A stretch of 64,000 bases of DNA from Balanoglossus misakiensis (taxonomy: Eukaryota; Hemichordata): NCBI GenBank assembly GCA_040954595.2, contig CM082596.2, forward strand, positions 11,454,242 through 11,518,241, written 5' to 3'. The notes under the pieces are model-generated. The model saw only the letters and a list, made by a program, of their open reading frames with translations. It did not search any database and was not told where the DNA came from. Below, piece by piece: positions 32,280-45,775 of the stretch. A program made the translations under genes and the position numbers. Numbering within the stretch: position 1 is the stretch's first letter; each line of letters starts with the position of its first letter.

Positions 32280-35200
32280 GAGAAGAGAGAGTTCAAGGGT
32301 CAAGGGTTAGAGTTCAAGGGTCTAAGTTCAAGGGTTAGAGTTAAAGAGTTGGAGATCGAGGGTCAAGGGTCAAGGGTAAGAGCTCAAGGGTCAAAGTTTG
32401 GAGTTCATGGGTCAAAGGTTCAATGGTTAGAGTCCAAGGTTCAAGGGGTCAAGGGTTAGAGTTCAAGAGTTGGAGATCGAGGGTCAAGGGTAAGAGCTCA
32501 AGGGTCAAGGGTTAAAGTTCATGGGTCAAAGGTTCAATGGTTAGAGTCCAACGTTCAAGGGGTCAAGGATCAAGGAATAGAGTTCAATGGTCAAAGGTCA
32601 AGGGTTAGAGTTCAAGAGTTGGAGATCGAGGGTCAAGGGGGTCAAGGGTCAAGGGTATGAGCACAAGGATCAAGGGTTAGAGTTCAATGGTCAAGGGGTC
32701 AAGGGTCAAGGATTTGAGTTCAACGGTCAAGGGTTAGAGTTCACGAGCCAATGATTTGAGTTCAAGGGTCAAAAGTCAAGGGTACGAGTTCAAGAGTTGG
32801 AGATCGAGGGTCAAGGGGGTCAAGGGTAGGAGCACAAGGATCAAGGGTTAGAGTTCAAGGGGTCAAGGGTCAAGGATTTGAGTTCAACGGTCAAGGGTTA
32901 GAGTTCACGAGTCAAGGATTTGAGTTCAAGGGTCAAAGGTCAAGGGTTAGAGTTCAAGAGTTGGAGATCAAGGGTCAAAGGTCAAGGATTAGAGTTCACG
33001 AGCCAAGGATTTGAGTTCAAGGGTTAGAGTTCGCGAGTCAAGGGTAAGAGTCAAGGGTCTAAGGTCAAGGGTTAGAGTTCAAGAGTTGAAGATCAAGGGT
33101 CAAAGGTCAATGATTATAGTTGATGGGTCAACAGTTGACGTTCAAGGATTAGAGTTTAAGGGTCATGGGTTTAAGGGACAAGCATTAAGGGTCAGTTTTC
33201 AAGTTTAGGGTTTAAGGGTAAAGAGTTTTGTTTCCAGGGTCAAAGGTTAGATTTCCAAGGTCAAGGGTTAGAGATCAAATGTCAAGGGTAAGAGGTCAAG
33301 GGTAAGAGTTCAAGGATCAAGAGTAAAAGCTCATGTGTCAAGGGTTGGAGTTCATGGGTCCAAGGTTCAAGTGGTCAAGGATCAAGGGTTAGAGTTCAAT
33401 GGTAAAGGATTAGAGGTCAAGGGTTAGAGTTTAAGAGCTGGAGATCGAGGGTCAAGGGGTCAAGGGTCAAAGGTCAAGGATTATAGTTGATGGGTCAACA
33501 GTTTGCGTTCAAGGATTAGAGTTTAATGGTCAAGGGTTCTAGGGTCATGGGTTTAAGGGTCAAGCATTAAGGGTCAGTTGTCAAGTTTAGGGTTTAAGGG
33601 TCAAGAGTTTTGTTTCAAGGGTCAAGGGTTAGATTTCAAGGGTCAAAGGTCAATGGTTAGAGATCCAATGTCAAGGTTAAGAGTTCAAGGGTCAAATGTT
33701 AGAGTTCAAGGGTCAAAGTTCAAGGGTTAGAGTTAAAGAGATGGAGATCGAGGGTCAAGGGTCAGGGGTTGGAGTTCATGGGTCAGAGGTTCAATGGTTA
33801 GAGTCCAAGGTTCAAGGGGTCAAGGATTAGAGTTCACGGGTCAAAGGTCAAGGGTTAGAGTTCAAGAGTTGGAGATCGAGGGTCAAGGGTTTGAGTTCAA
33901 TGGTCAAGGGGTCATGGGTCAAGAATTTGAGTTCAAGGGTCAAGGGTTAGAGTTCACGAGCCAAGGATTTGAGTTCAAGGGTTAGAGTTCACGAGTCAAG
34001 GGTTAGAGTTCAAGGGTCTAAGGTCAATGGTTAGAGTTCAAGAGTTGGAGATCAAGGGTCAAAGGTCAATGATTATAGTTGATGGGTCAACAGTTGACGT
34101 TCAAGGGTTAGAGTTTAAGGGTCAAGGGTTTAAGGGACAAGCATAAAGGGTCAGTTGTCCAGTTTAGGGTTTAAGGGTCAAGAGTTTTGTTTCAAGGGTC
34201 AAAGGTTAGATTTCAAAGGTCAAGGGTTAGAGATCAAATGTCAAGGGTAAGAGGTCAAGGGTAAGAGGTCAAGGGTAAGAGCTCATGGGTCAAGGGTTGG
34301 AGTTCATGGGTCCAAGGTTCAAGTGGTCAAGGATCGAGGGTTAGAGTTCAATGGTAAAGGATTAGAGGTCAAGGGTTAGAGTTTAAAAGTTGTAGATCGA
34401 GGGTCAAGGGTCAAAGGTCAAGGATTATAGTTGATGGGTCAACAGTTGGCGTTCAAGGGTTAGAGTTTAATGGTCAAGGGTTCTAGGGTCATGGGTTTAA
34501 GGGTCAAGCATTAAGGGTCAGTTGTCAAGTTTAGGGTTTAAGGGTCAAGAGTTTTGTTTCAAGGGTCAAGGGTTAGATTTCAAGGGTCAAAGGTCTAGGG
34601 TAAGAGATCAAATGTCAAGGGTAAGAGTTCAAGGGTCAAATGTTAGAGTTCAAGGGTCAGAGTTCAAGGGTCAAAGGTCAAGGGTTATAGATCAAGCGAC
34701 GATGGTAAGAGTTCAAGGGTCAAATGTTAGAGTTCAAGGATTGGAGTTCATGGGTCAGAGGTTCAATGGTTAGAGTCCAAGGTTCAAGGGGTCAAGTATT
34801 AGAGTTCAAGGGTCAAAGGTTAGAGTTCAAGAGTTGGAGATCGAGGGTCAAGGGTTAGAGTCCAAGGTTCAAGGGGTCAAGGATCTAGGGTTAGAGTTCA
34901 ATGGTCAAGGGGTCATGGGTCAAGAATTTGAGTTCAAGGGTCAAAGGTCAAGGGTTAGAGATCAAATGTCAAGGGTAAGAGTTCAAGGGTCAAATGTTAG
35001 AGTTCAAGGGTTAGAGGTCAAAGGTCAAGGGTTATAGATCAAGCGACGATGGTAAGAGTTCAAGGGTCAAATGTTAGAGTTCAAGGGTCAAAGGTCAAGG
35101 GTTAGAGTTAAAGAGTTGGCGATCGAGGGTCAAGGGTTGGAGTTCATGGGTCAGAGGTTCAATGGTTAGAGTCCAAGGTTCAAGGGGTCAAGGATTAGAG

Positions 35201-38200
35201 TTCAGGGGTCAAAGGTCAAGGGTTAGAGTTCCAGAGTTGGAGATCAAGGGTCAAGGGTTAGAGTTCAATGGTCAAGGGGTCATGGGTCAAGAATTTTAGT
35301 TCAAGGGTCAAAGGTCAAGGGTTAGAGTTCACGAGCCAAGGATTTGAGTTCAAGGGTTAGAGTTCGCGAGTCAAGGGTTAGAGTCAAGGGTCTAAGGTCA
35401 AGGGTTAGAGTTCAAGAGTTGAAGATCAAGGGTCAAAGGTCAATGATTATAGTTGATGGGTCAACAGTTGACGTTCAAGGATTAGAGTTTAAGGGTCATG
35501 GGTTTAAGGGACAAGCATTAAGGGTCAGTTGTCAAGTTTAGGGTTTAAGGGTCAAGAGTTTTGTTTCAAGGGTCAAAGGTTAGATTTCAAAGGTCAAGGG
35601 TTAGAGATCAAATGTCAAGGGTAAGAGGTCAAGGGTAAGAGTTCAAGGATCAAGGGTTAGAGTTCAATGGTCAAGGGGTCAAGGGTCAAGGATTTGAGTT
35701 CAACGGTCAAGGGTTAGAGTTCACGAGCCAATGATTTGAGTTCAAGGGTCAAAAGTCAATGGTACGAGTTCAAGAGTTGGAGATCGAGGGTCAAGGGGGT
35801 CAAGGGTCAAGGGTAGGAGCACAAGGATCAAGGGTTAGAGTTCAAGGGGTCAAGGGTCAAGGATTTGAGTTCAACGGTCAAGGGTTAGAGTTCACGAGTC
35901 AAGGATTTGAGTTCAAGGGTCAAAGGTCAAGGGTTAGAGTTCAAGAGTTGGAGATCAAGGGTCAAAGGTCAAGGATTATAGTTGATGGGTCAACAGTTGG
36001 CGTTCAAGGGTTAGAGTTTAATGGTCAAGGGTTCTAGGGTCAAGGGTTTAAGGGTCAAGCATTAAGGGTCAGTTGTTAAGTTTAGGGTTTAAGGGTCAAG
36101 AGTTTAGTTTCAAGGGCCAAGGGTTAGATTTCAAGGGTCAAAGGTCAAGGGTTAGAGATCAAGTGTCAAGGGTAAGAGTTCAAGGGTCAAATGTTAGAGT
36201 TCAAGGGTCAAGGGTTAGAGTTCAATGGTCAAAGGTCAAGGGTTAGAGTTAAAGAGTTGGAGATCAAGGGGTCAAGGGTCAAGGGTAAGAGCTCAAGGGT
36301 TGAAGTTCATGGGTCAGAGGTTCATTGGTTAGAGTCCAAGGTTCAAGGGGTCAAGGATTAGAGTTCAAGGGTCAAAGGTCAAGGGTTAGAGTTCAAGAGT
36401 TGGAGATCGAGGGTCAAGGGGGTCAAGGGTCAAGGGTTAGAGTCCAAGGTTCAAGGGGTCAAGGATCAAGGGTTAGAGTTCAATGGTCAAGGGGTCATGG
36501 GTCAAGAATTTGAGTTAAAGGGTCAAAGGTCAAGGGTTAGAGTTCACGAGCCAAGGATTTGAGTTCAAGGGTTAGAGTTCACGAGTCAAGGGTTAGAGTT
36601 CAAGAGTTGGAGATCAAGGGTCAAAGGTCAAGGATTATAGTTGATGGGTCAACAGTTGGCGTTCAAGGGTTAGAGTTTAATGGTCAAGGGTTAAAGGGTC
36701 AAGCATTAAGGGTCAGTTGTCAAGTTTAGGGTTTAAGGGTCAAGAGTTTTGTTTCAAGGGTCAAGGGTTACATTTCAAGGGTCAAAGGTCAGGATTAGAG
36801 ATCAAGAGTCAAGGGTAAGAGTTCAAGGGTCAAATGTTAGAGTTCAAGGGTCAAGGGTTAGAGTTCAAGGGTCAAGGGTTAGAGTTCAAGGGTCAAAGGT
36901 CAAGGGTTAGAGTTAAAGAGTTGGAGCTCAAGCGTCAAGGGTTGGAGTTCATGGGTCAGAGGTTCAATGGTTAGAGTCCAAGGTTCAAGGGGTCAAGGAT
37001 TAGAGTCCAAGGTTCAAGGGGTCAAGGGTTAGAGTCCAAGGTTCAAGTGGTCAAGGATCAAGGGTTAGAGTTCAATGGTCAAGGGGTCATGGGTTAAGAA
37101 TTTGAGTTCAAGGGTCAAAGGTCAAGGGTTAGAGTTCACAAGCCAAGGATTTGAGTTCAAGGGTTAGAGTTCAAGAGTTTGAGATCAAGGGGTCAAGGGT
37201 CAAGGATTTGAGTTCAACGTTCAAAGGTTAAGGGTTAGAGTTCAAGAGTTGGAGATCAAGTGGTCAAGGGTCAAAGGTCAAGCATTATAGTTGATGGGTC
37301 AACAGTTGGCGTTCAAGGGTTAGAGTTTAATGGTCAAGGGTTCTAGGGTCAAGGGTTTAAGGGTCAAGCAGTAAGGGTAAGTTGTCAAGTTTAGAGTTTA
37401 AGGGTCAAGAGTTTTGTTTCAAGAGTCAAGGGTTAGATTTCAAGGGTCAAAGGTCAAGGGTTAGAGATCAAATGTCAAGGGTAAGAGTTCAAGGGTTAGA
37501 GTTCAAGGGTCAAAGGTCAAGGGTTATAGACCAAGCGACGATGGTAAGAGTTCAAGGGTCAAATGTTAGAGTTCAAGGGTCTAGGGTTAGAGTTCAGGGG
37601 TCAAAGGTCAAGGGTTAGAGTTCAAGAGTTGCAGATCGAGGGTCAAGGGTTAGAGTTCAATGGTCAAGGGGTCATGGGTCAAGAATTTGAGTTCAAGGGT
37701 CAAAGGTCAAGGGTTAGAGTTCACGAGCCAAGGATTTGAGTTCAAGGGTTAGAGTTTGCGAGTCAAGGGTTAGAGTCAAGGGTCAAAGGTCAATGATTAT
37801 AGTTGATTGGTCAACATTTGACGTTCAAGGATTAGAGTTTAAGGGTCATGGGTTTAAGGGACAAGCATTAAGGGTCAGTTGTCAAGTTTAGGGTTTAAGG
37901 GTCAAGAGTTTTGTTTCAAGGGTCAAAGGTTAGATTTCAAAGGTCAAGGGTTAGAGATCAAATGTCAAGGGTAAGAGGTCAAGGGTAAGAGTTCAAGGAT
38001 CAAGGGTAAGAGCTCATGTGTCAAGGGTTGGAGTTCATGGGTCCAAGGTTCAAGTGGTCAAGGATCAAGGGTTAGAGTTCAATGGTAAAGGATTAGAGGT
38101 CAAGGGTTAGAGTTTAAGAGTTGTAGATCGAGGGTCAAGGGTCAAAGGTCAAGTATTATAGTTGATGGGTCAACAGTTGGCGTTCAACAGTTTTTTTTTC

Positions 38201-38500
38201 AAGGGTCAAAGGTTAGATTTCAAAGGTCAAGGGTTAGAGATCAAATGTCAAGGGTAAGAGTTCAAGGGTCAAGGGTAAGAGTTCAAGGGTCAAGGGTAAG
38301 AGCTCATGGATCAAAGGTTCAATGGTTAGAGTCCAAGGTTCAAGGGGTCAAAGGTCAAGGATTAGAGTTCAAAGGTCAAGGGTTAGAGTTTACGAGTTGG
38401 AGATCGAGGGCCAAGGGGTTCAAGGGTTATAGTTCAGACAGCTGGTCAAAGGTCAAAGGTAAAGGGTTAGAGATCGAGAGTCAAGGGTCTAATATTAAAA
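32280..38500 (+). repeat. 7-bp-period satellite array, G-rich on plus strand
   Basis: The whole block is built from heptamers such as GGGTCAA, AGGTCAA, GGGTTAG, AGTTCAA, GAGTTGG and AGATCGA, strung together in register. Higher-order copies recur: the word GAGCCAAGGATTTGAGTTCA opens similar segments at about 33000, 35333 and 37723, about 2.3-2.4 kb apart. Open frames arise because no heptamer readily gives a stop; they are not genes. Every adjacent pair of (A/G)GGTCA units forms a direct repeat with one-base spacing. Confidence 0.95.
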
Positions 38501-39035
38501 ACATGCGATATGGAAATAACATCGCTTTTGTATTGTATAACCCTTGCCTGGGATAAACACCTGATAGAGCATTATGTTTCCTCTAATTCATAATGTACAT
38601 ATTTAATTCCAGATCAGCGCTGCTTGCAGCTTTAACTATTCTCCAAAATTCGGCCAGATTTCGAAAACCGCATAACCTATGGGGCTGAAACTTGGTAGGG
38701 TGATAGGGACCAATGATTGCAGTGGCTCGTAAATATTTAATTAGTCACATGATACGGCTAGAGGTCTGGTTTTGGTTGGAGGCCCACTATGAGGTCAAAG
38801 TTTTATGCCCCAATTTTGGGTGACCTTTGACTTACTTTCCCATATCTCAGCATATAAAGCAGTTAGACCCCTGGCGTTTGGGGGGATTGAGCACATAATG
38901 GAGTCTTACACGAAACTTTGTGACCTTAGGGAAGCCTTTCACTTCGATGTACAAATTCTTCTTTCTTCAGTTCATTAAAATTGTTGCCCATTGAGCCGAT
39001 TCACCTATTGTGTACGTGTGTTCATTTAATAAGAG
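38501..39035. other. spacer between satellites
   Basis: Apparently single-copy in the window. It holds GGTGACCTTTGAC at about 38819, similar to the heptamers. No gene is recognised. It has no inverted counterpart on the right arm. Confidence 0.5.
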
Positions 39036-39225
39036 GAATAGCACTCAAATCAAATCAAATTGAAATAAATGAAATTAAATTAAATTAAATCGAAATCATA
39101 TTAATGTGATAAAATTAAATTAGAGTAAAATAAATTATATTAAATTGAATCAAATAAAAATCAAATTAAATCAAAACAAATTAAATAAAATAAATTATAT
39201 TAAATAATCAAATTAAATTAAATCC
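39036..39225. repeat. degenerate AAATT-type pentanucleotide repeat
   Basis: Runs of AAATT/AAATC with interruptions such as AAATAAAATAAATT. It passes into CCATC-type repeats at about 39226. Confidence 0.85.
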
Positions 39226-39344
39226 ATCTGTCATTCATCCATCATTTATACATCCATCTGTTACCATCCATCTTTGAACCATCCAAATATTCATCTATCA
39301 CCCATCCCATCTATCATCCATATATCATTCATCCACACTCATCC
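39226..39344. repeat. CCAT-type microsatellite-like segment
   Basis: CATCCATC and CCATCTATC words run into the first unit of the ~590-bp satellite. Confidence 0.7.
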
Positions 39345-42300
39345 CGAAACCTAATCCTTACTCGGACCCCATGACCCAATCCCCTTCGTACCTCAAAACC
39401 TCACCCCGAAGTCAATCCCAGAATTGTACTCTCAAAAAATACCTTATTAGTCAAACAACAATCACCGATCCAACTCCAAACTTACACTTGTCAGCTATCA
39501 CCCACCATCCCATCACTACTCCTACCCAACTTCACCCCAGCCTATTCCCACTCGCTCCCCCATCATAACCCTGGCCTCCTTCACCAGAACCACACCAGAC
39601 CACATAATGTCTCCATCTTTTACTCCACACCTTACACCCACCACAAATCCTAGCCATCACCCAACCTATCATAGCCCAAACAACCCAAACCCAATCAAAA
39701 TTGACCCTAGCCCCACTTATCATCATCCAAGCCATCAATGCTCAACGGCACCCAAATAACACTAACTTAAAGATTGGCATAAATCCAAACTCATACCACT
39801 GCCACCCCCCATATACAAAACCAAGACTCTATTACGAACCAATACCTACCTTTTATAGCAAATACACGACCATCTATCATCCATATATCATCCTTCCACA
39901 CTCATCCCGAAACCTAATCCTTACTGGGGCCCCACCCTAATCCCATAACCCAATCCACTTCGTACCTCAAACATCACCCCGAAGTCAATACAAGAATTAT
40001 ACTATCAAAAAAATTCATATTATTCAAACACCAATCACCGATCAAACTCTAAAGTTAAACTAACTCTCACGACCTTGTCAGCTACCACCCACCACCCCGT
40101 CACCACTCCCAACCAACTTTACCCAAACCTATTCCCACTCGCACTCCCATCACAACCTTGGCCTCCTTCCCCCAAACCGCACCATCTCTTACACCACACC
40201 ATACACCAACCACAAATTTAAATCCTGGCAGTCACCCAACCTATTATGCCCAAACAATCCAAACCAAATCAAAATTGACCCTAGCCCAAGTCTACCATCA
40301 ATACTCGACGGCCAACCAAATAACACTTAACTAATAGATTGGCATGCAAATCCAAACTCATACCACTGCCACTCCAACAATGCAACATCAGGACTCTTTT
40401 TTACGAACCAAAACCTAACATTTGTAGAAAATAGGCGACCAAAGATTTAATCCCTCCAAATATTCATCTATCACCAATCCCATCTATCAGCCATATATCA
40501 TTCATCCACACCCATCCCGAAACCTATTACTTACTGGAACCCCACCTTTAACCTTCGTACGTCGAACCTCATCCGAAGTCAATCCCAGTATTGTACTCTG
40601 AAAAAATACCTTATTACTCAAACACCAATCATCGATAAAACTCTAAACTTCTATTACTCTCACGACCTTGTCAGCTATCACCCGCCACCGCAATACCACT
40701 CCCATCCAACTTTACCCGAATATATTCTCACTCGTATTCACCACCCTGGCCTCCTTCACAAAAACCGACCCAGACCACATAAAGCCTGCATCTCTTACAC
40801 CTCACCTTATACCCACCACAAATCCTAGCTATCACCCAACCTATCATAGCCCAAACAATCCAAACCCAATCAAAATTGACCCTAGCCGCACTTATCAAGC
40901 CATCAATGATCAACGGCAACCCAAATAACGCTTAACTTAAAGATTGGCATAAATCCAAACTCATACCACTGCCACCCGGAATATACAACACAAAGACTCT
41001 ATCACGAACCAATACCTACCATTTGTAGCAAATACACGACCAAAGATTTGATCCCATCTATCATCCATATATCATCCTTCCACACTCATCCCGAAACCTA
41101 ATCCTTACTGGAACCCCAACCTTTAACCCATGACCCAATCCCCTTCGTACCTTAAACCTCATCCCGAAATCAATTCCAGAATTGTAATTTAAAAAAATAC
41201 CTTATTACTCAAACACAAATCACCGATCCAACTAAATTAAACTAACTCTCACGACCTTGTCAGCTATCACCAACCAATCCAAACCAACTTTACCTGATCG
41301 TATTCCCACTGCCCCCCCCTTCCCCTCCCCCCAATCACCACCCTGGCCTCCTTCACCAAAACCGCACCAGACCCCACAATGCCTCTTTGTCTTACACCAC
41401 ACCTTACACCCGCCACAAATTTAAATCCTGTCAGTCAACCAACCTATCAAAACCCAAACAATCCAAACAAATCAAAATTGACCCTAGCCCTAGCCCACCT
41501 ATCATCACCCAAAGCCTACCATCAATACTCGACGGCCAACCAAATAACACTTAACTTAAAGATTGACATCCAAATCCAAACTCTACCACTGCCACTCCAA
41601 AAATACAACATCAGGACTCTATTACGAACCAAAATCTTCCATGTGTAGAAAATAGCCGACATATATTGATCTATCACCCATACCATATAACATTCAAACA
41701 CAATCATATAACATTCAAACACACTCATCACGAAACCTACTCCTTAATGGAACCCCACTTTAACCCATGCCCCAATCCCCTTCGTACGTCGAACCTCACC
41801 CGAAGTCAATCCCAGTATTGTACTCTCTTGCCCCACTTATCATCAACCAAGCCATCAATGCTCAACGGTGGTAAGCCAAATAACACTTAATTTAAAGATT
41901 TGCATAACCAAACTCATACCACTGCCACCCTAAATATACAACACCAAGACTCTATTACGAAACAATACCTACCATTTGTAGCAAATAGACCACCAAAGAT
42001 TTGATCCCATCTATCATCAATATATCATCATTCCACACTCATCCCGAAACCTAATCCTTACTGGGACCCCACATTAACCGACCCAATCCACTTCTTACCT
42101 CAAACCTAACCCCGAAGTCAATCCCGGAATTGTACTCTTACAAAATACGTTATTACTCAAACACCAATCACCGATCCAATTCCAAAGTTACACTAAGGCT
42201 CACGACCTTGTCAGCTATCACCACAGCCACCCAACTTTACCCCAACCTATTTTCACGCACCCCTAACACCACCCCGACCTACATCCCCAAAACCGCAGTA

Positions 42301-44280
42301 GCCCCACCACAAATTTAAATCCTGGCATTCACCCAAACTATCATAACTCAAACGTCCCAAACCAAATCAAAATTGACTCTAGCCCTAATATTACCCAAGC
42401 CTACCATCAATACCCGACGACCAACCAAATAACACAAATTAAAGATTGGCATCCAAATCCAAACTCTACCACTGCCACTCCAACATGACAACATCAGGAC
42501 TCTATTACGAACCAAAACCTTCCATGTGTAGGAAATAGGCGACCAAAGATTTGATCCCTCCATATATTCATCTATCACCCATCCCATCTATCATCCATTC
42601 ATCCACACTCATCTCGAAACCTAATCCTTACTGGGGCCCCACCCTAATCCCATAACCCAATCCACTTCCTACCTCAAACATCACCCCGAAGTCAATCCAA
42701 GAATTATACTCCTAAAACATTTCCTATTACTCAAACACCAATCGCCGATCAAATTATTAAGTTACACTCACTCTCACGACCGTGTCAGCTATAACCCACC
42801 ACCTCGTCACCACTCTCACCCAACTTAAATCAAACCTATTCCCACTCGCAGCCCCATCACAACCCTGGCCTCCTTCACCGAAACCGCACCAGACCTCATA
42901 TTGCCTCGATCTCTTACACCACACCTTACATCCACCACAAATTTAAATCCTGGCAGTCACCAAACCAATCATAACCCAAACAATCCAAACAAATCAAAAT
43001 TGACCCTGGCCCTATCCCACCTAACATCACCCAAAGCCTACCAATACTCGACGGCCAACATTGGCATCCAAATCCAAACTCATACCACTGCCACTCCCAA
43101 TATACAAAATCAGGACTCTATTACGAACCAAAACCTTCTATTTGTAGAAAATAGGCGACCAAAGATTTAATCCTCCAAATATTCATCTATCACCCATCCC
43201 ATCTATCACCCATATATCATTCATCAACACTCATCCTAAAACATAATCCTTACTGGAACCCCACCTTTAATCCCTGTCCCAATCCCCTTTGTACCTCAAA
43301 CGTCTCCCCGAAGTCAATCCTAGAATTGTACTCTCAAAAATTGCCTTATTACTCAAACACCAATCTTCGACCCAACTCTAAACTTAAACTTACTCTCATG
43401 ACCTTGTCTGTCATCACTGCAATACCACTCACACCCAACTTTACCCGACCATACTCCTTCACCAAAACCACAACAGACCCCATAATGACTCTAACCCTAA
43501 TCTCTTACGTGACCACGCCTTATACCCTCCACAAATCCTAGCCATCACCAAAACAATCAAAACACAACCTTACTTCACTTATCATCAACCAAGCCATCAA
43601 TGCTCAACGTCAACGCAAATAACACTTAACTTAAAGATTGGCATAAACCAAACTCAAACCACTGCCACCCCAAATAAAGAACACCAAGACTCTATTACGA
43701 ACCAATACCTACCATTTGTAGCAAATAAACGCCCAATAATTTGATCCCATTTATCATCCATATATCATCCTTCCACACTTATCCCGAAACCTAATCCTTA
43801 TTGGGACCCAACTTAAACCGACGCAATCCACATCTTACCTCAAACCTCACCCCGAAGTCAATCCCAGAATTCTACTCTTAAAAAATACGTTATTACTCAA
43901 ACAACAATCACCGATCCAACTCCAAACTTACACTAAGGCTCGCGACCTTGTCAGCTATCACCACTACCACAGAACTTTACCCCAACCTATTCCCACGCAC
44001 CCCTACCACCACCCCGACCTCCATCCCCAAAACCGCACTAGCCCCGCCACAAATTTAAATCCTGTCAGTCACCCAACCTATTATAACAAAAACATCCCAA
44101 ACCAAATCAAAATTGACCCTAGCCCTAACATTGCCCAAGCCTAACATCAATACTCGAAGGCCACGCAAATAACTCTTAACGTAAAGATTGGCATAAATAC
44201 AAACTCATACTAATACTCAAACAACATTTATTACGCTATTCCGAACCAAAACCTGCAATTTTTATATACGACCAAAGATC
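39345..44280 (+). repeat. C-rich ~590-bp satellite, about eight units
   Basis: CGAAACCTAATCCTTACT and close variants occur at 39345, 39908, 40518, 41092, 41731, 42045, 42615, 43237 and 43785, spacing 314-639 bp, mostly 550-640. Other fixed words are CCGAAGTCAATCCCAGAATT, CACGACCTTGTCAGCTATCA and AAATCAAAATTGACCCTAGC. Strong strand asymmetry (few G) runs throughout. Confidence 0.93.
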
Positions 44281-45755
44281 CTGACCATAGAAGAATTCAC
44301 TTCTGTCAATAATACAAACTCCTACAAATTCTCTCTGGCTAATTCATAAAACTTATTTATTTAGGCTTCGAAATAATGGAAATCAAAATGAATCATCTTT
44401 TTGAAAATATTATTAAACACTCATTATTTGGGTACAAATATGATGATTGTTCTTTATTGCATGTATAAATTAGAAATGACTCATTTATCATTTCAAATTC
44501 AAAAACGACCATTTTTAGGCTTAAAACATAAACTTTGTTTTCGAAAATGTTATAAAACACCCCCTTGTGGATATCAACATTTAACGACACCCAACCCGCT
44601 TGTGTGATATGAGAGAAAAAACTCGCCCAAGAGAGACTTTGTCACACATCGTAAACACTTCTAAATCATTCGAAATGTTTTCTTTTAATATTATAAAAAA
44701 CCACTATTACTTTGTGCACAAAAACTTTTCATACAATACCAAAACGATATTTGGTCCTAAACGGAAGTTTTTTATTATTAGATAATGATTTCAAACTCGA
44801 AATTACCCATATTTTTAGGCTTAGAAATAATTTTCCTCTGAAAATATTATAAACTCCAAAAACTGTTTAAAAAGCAATTTCTATATAATAAATCCCTGTT
44901 TAAGGCTTTGAAAAACTGTTTAATCATTCTAAAACGTTTCTTTGAACATAATACAAAACCATCCTTTATTCGGGCCCAAAAACTGTTCAAAATGATATTT
45001 TTTCATATCACAAGTTTTGAATAAAAATTAATAGATAGTGATTTCAAACTCAAACACATCCTTATTTAGGCTTATAAACATTCTAAATTTCTTTTAAAAA
45101 TATTCTCTCGATTTAAGCCTTTTTTCTAAAACTTTCGTTGAAAGTATTACTAAAACACAATATTTTGGCACAAAAAAATTTCAATACGACATTAAAAACG
45201 ATGTATGTTCCATGAAAACATTATAAAAACCCGGCATTGAAAATTGTATATAAAACGCAAAATTTTGGTACAAAAAATGTTAAATTCGATATGAAATCGA
45301 TTTTATAATAATATCGCGTATTTTGAAAATAATTTACTTAATTAGCAATTTTTTGAAAATGCAAATAGATTTAAGGCTTAAAAACACTTTTTAATAATTC
45401 AATATCTTTCTTTGAAAATATTATTAAGAAACACATTTCTTGGGCTCAAATACGATATTAAAACAACGTTTGTTCCATACCACATTTTTATAATAATCTC
45501 AGCAACATGGCCTGTTTGTTCCATATTGCATTTTTATTTTAAAAAACGATTCATTAAGTATTTTAAATTGAAATACACTTTAATTTTGGCATAAAAAACA
45601 CTAACAGATTATAATACACCCACCTTTGAAAATTGTATATAAAACGCAATATTTTGGTACGAAAATATTTCATACGGTATTAAATCGATGTTATAAAAAT
45701 ATTGCGAATTTTGAATAAAATTTATTTAGTAAGCGATTTTAATATTTTGGGCGCG
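44281..45755 (-). repeat. AT-rich satellite, left arm (inverted orientation)
   Basis: This block is the reverse complement, in diverged form, of the satellite at 45.76-53.4 kb. For example, AAGCGATTTT ending at 45740 mirrors AAAATCGCTTACTAAATAAA at 47150, and the outer edge (TCACTTCTGTCAATAATACA) mirrors 53390-53470. Short frames here are chance. Confidence 0.85.
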
Positions 45756-45775
45756 AAAACTCCATCCCAAAATAT
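45742..45775. repeat. hairpin at the inversion axis
   Basis: ATATTTTGGG (45742-45751) and CCCAAAATAT (45766-45775) form a perfect 10-bp stem with a 14-base loop, exactly where the AT-rich satellite changes orientation. Confidence 0.85.

Noticed and set aside
32241-38556. Many 60-100 codon frames reading GQGLEFKGQRSRVRVQ-like sequence
   Set aside because: They arise from the 7-bp repeat, whose heptamers rarely give stops. There is no start context, no splice logic and no conservation beyond the DNA repeat.
39371-43541. Proline/threonine/histidine-rich frames of 60-90 codons
   Set aside because: They come from the C-rich satellite. None is preserved between units, so coding is unlikely.
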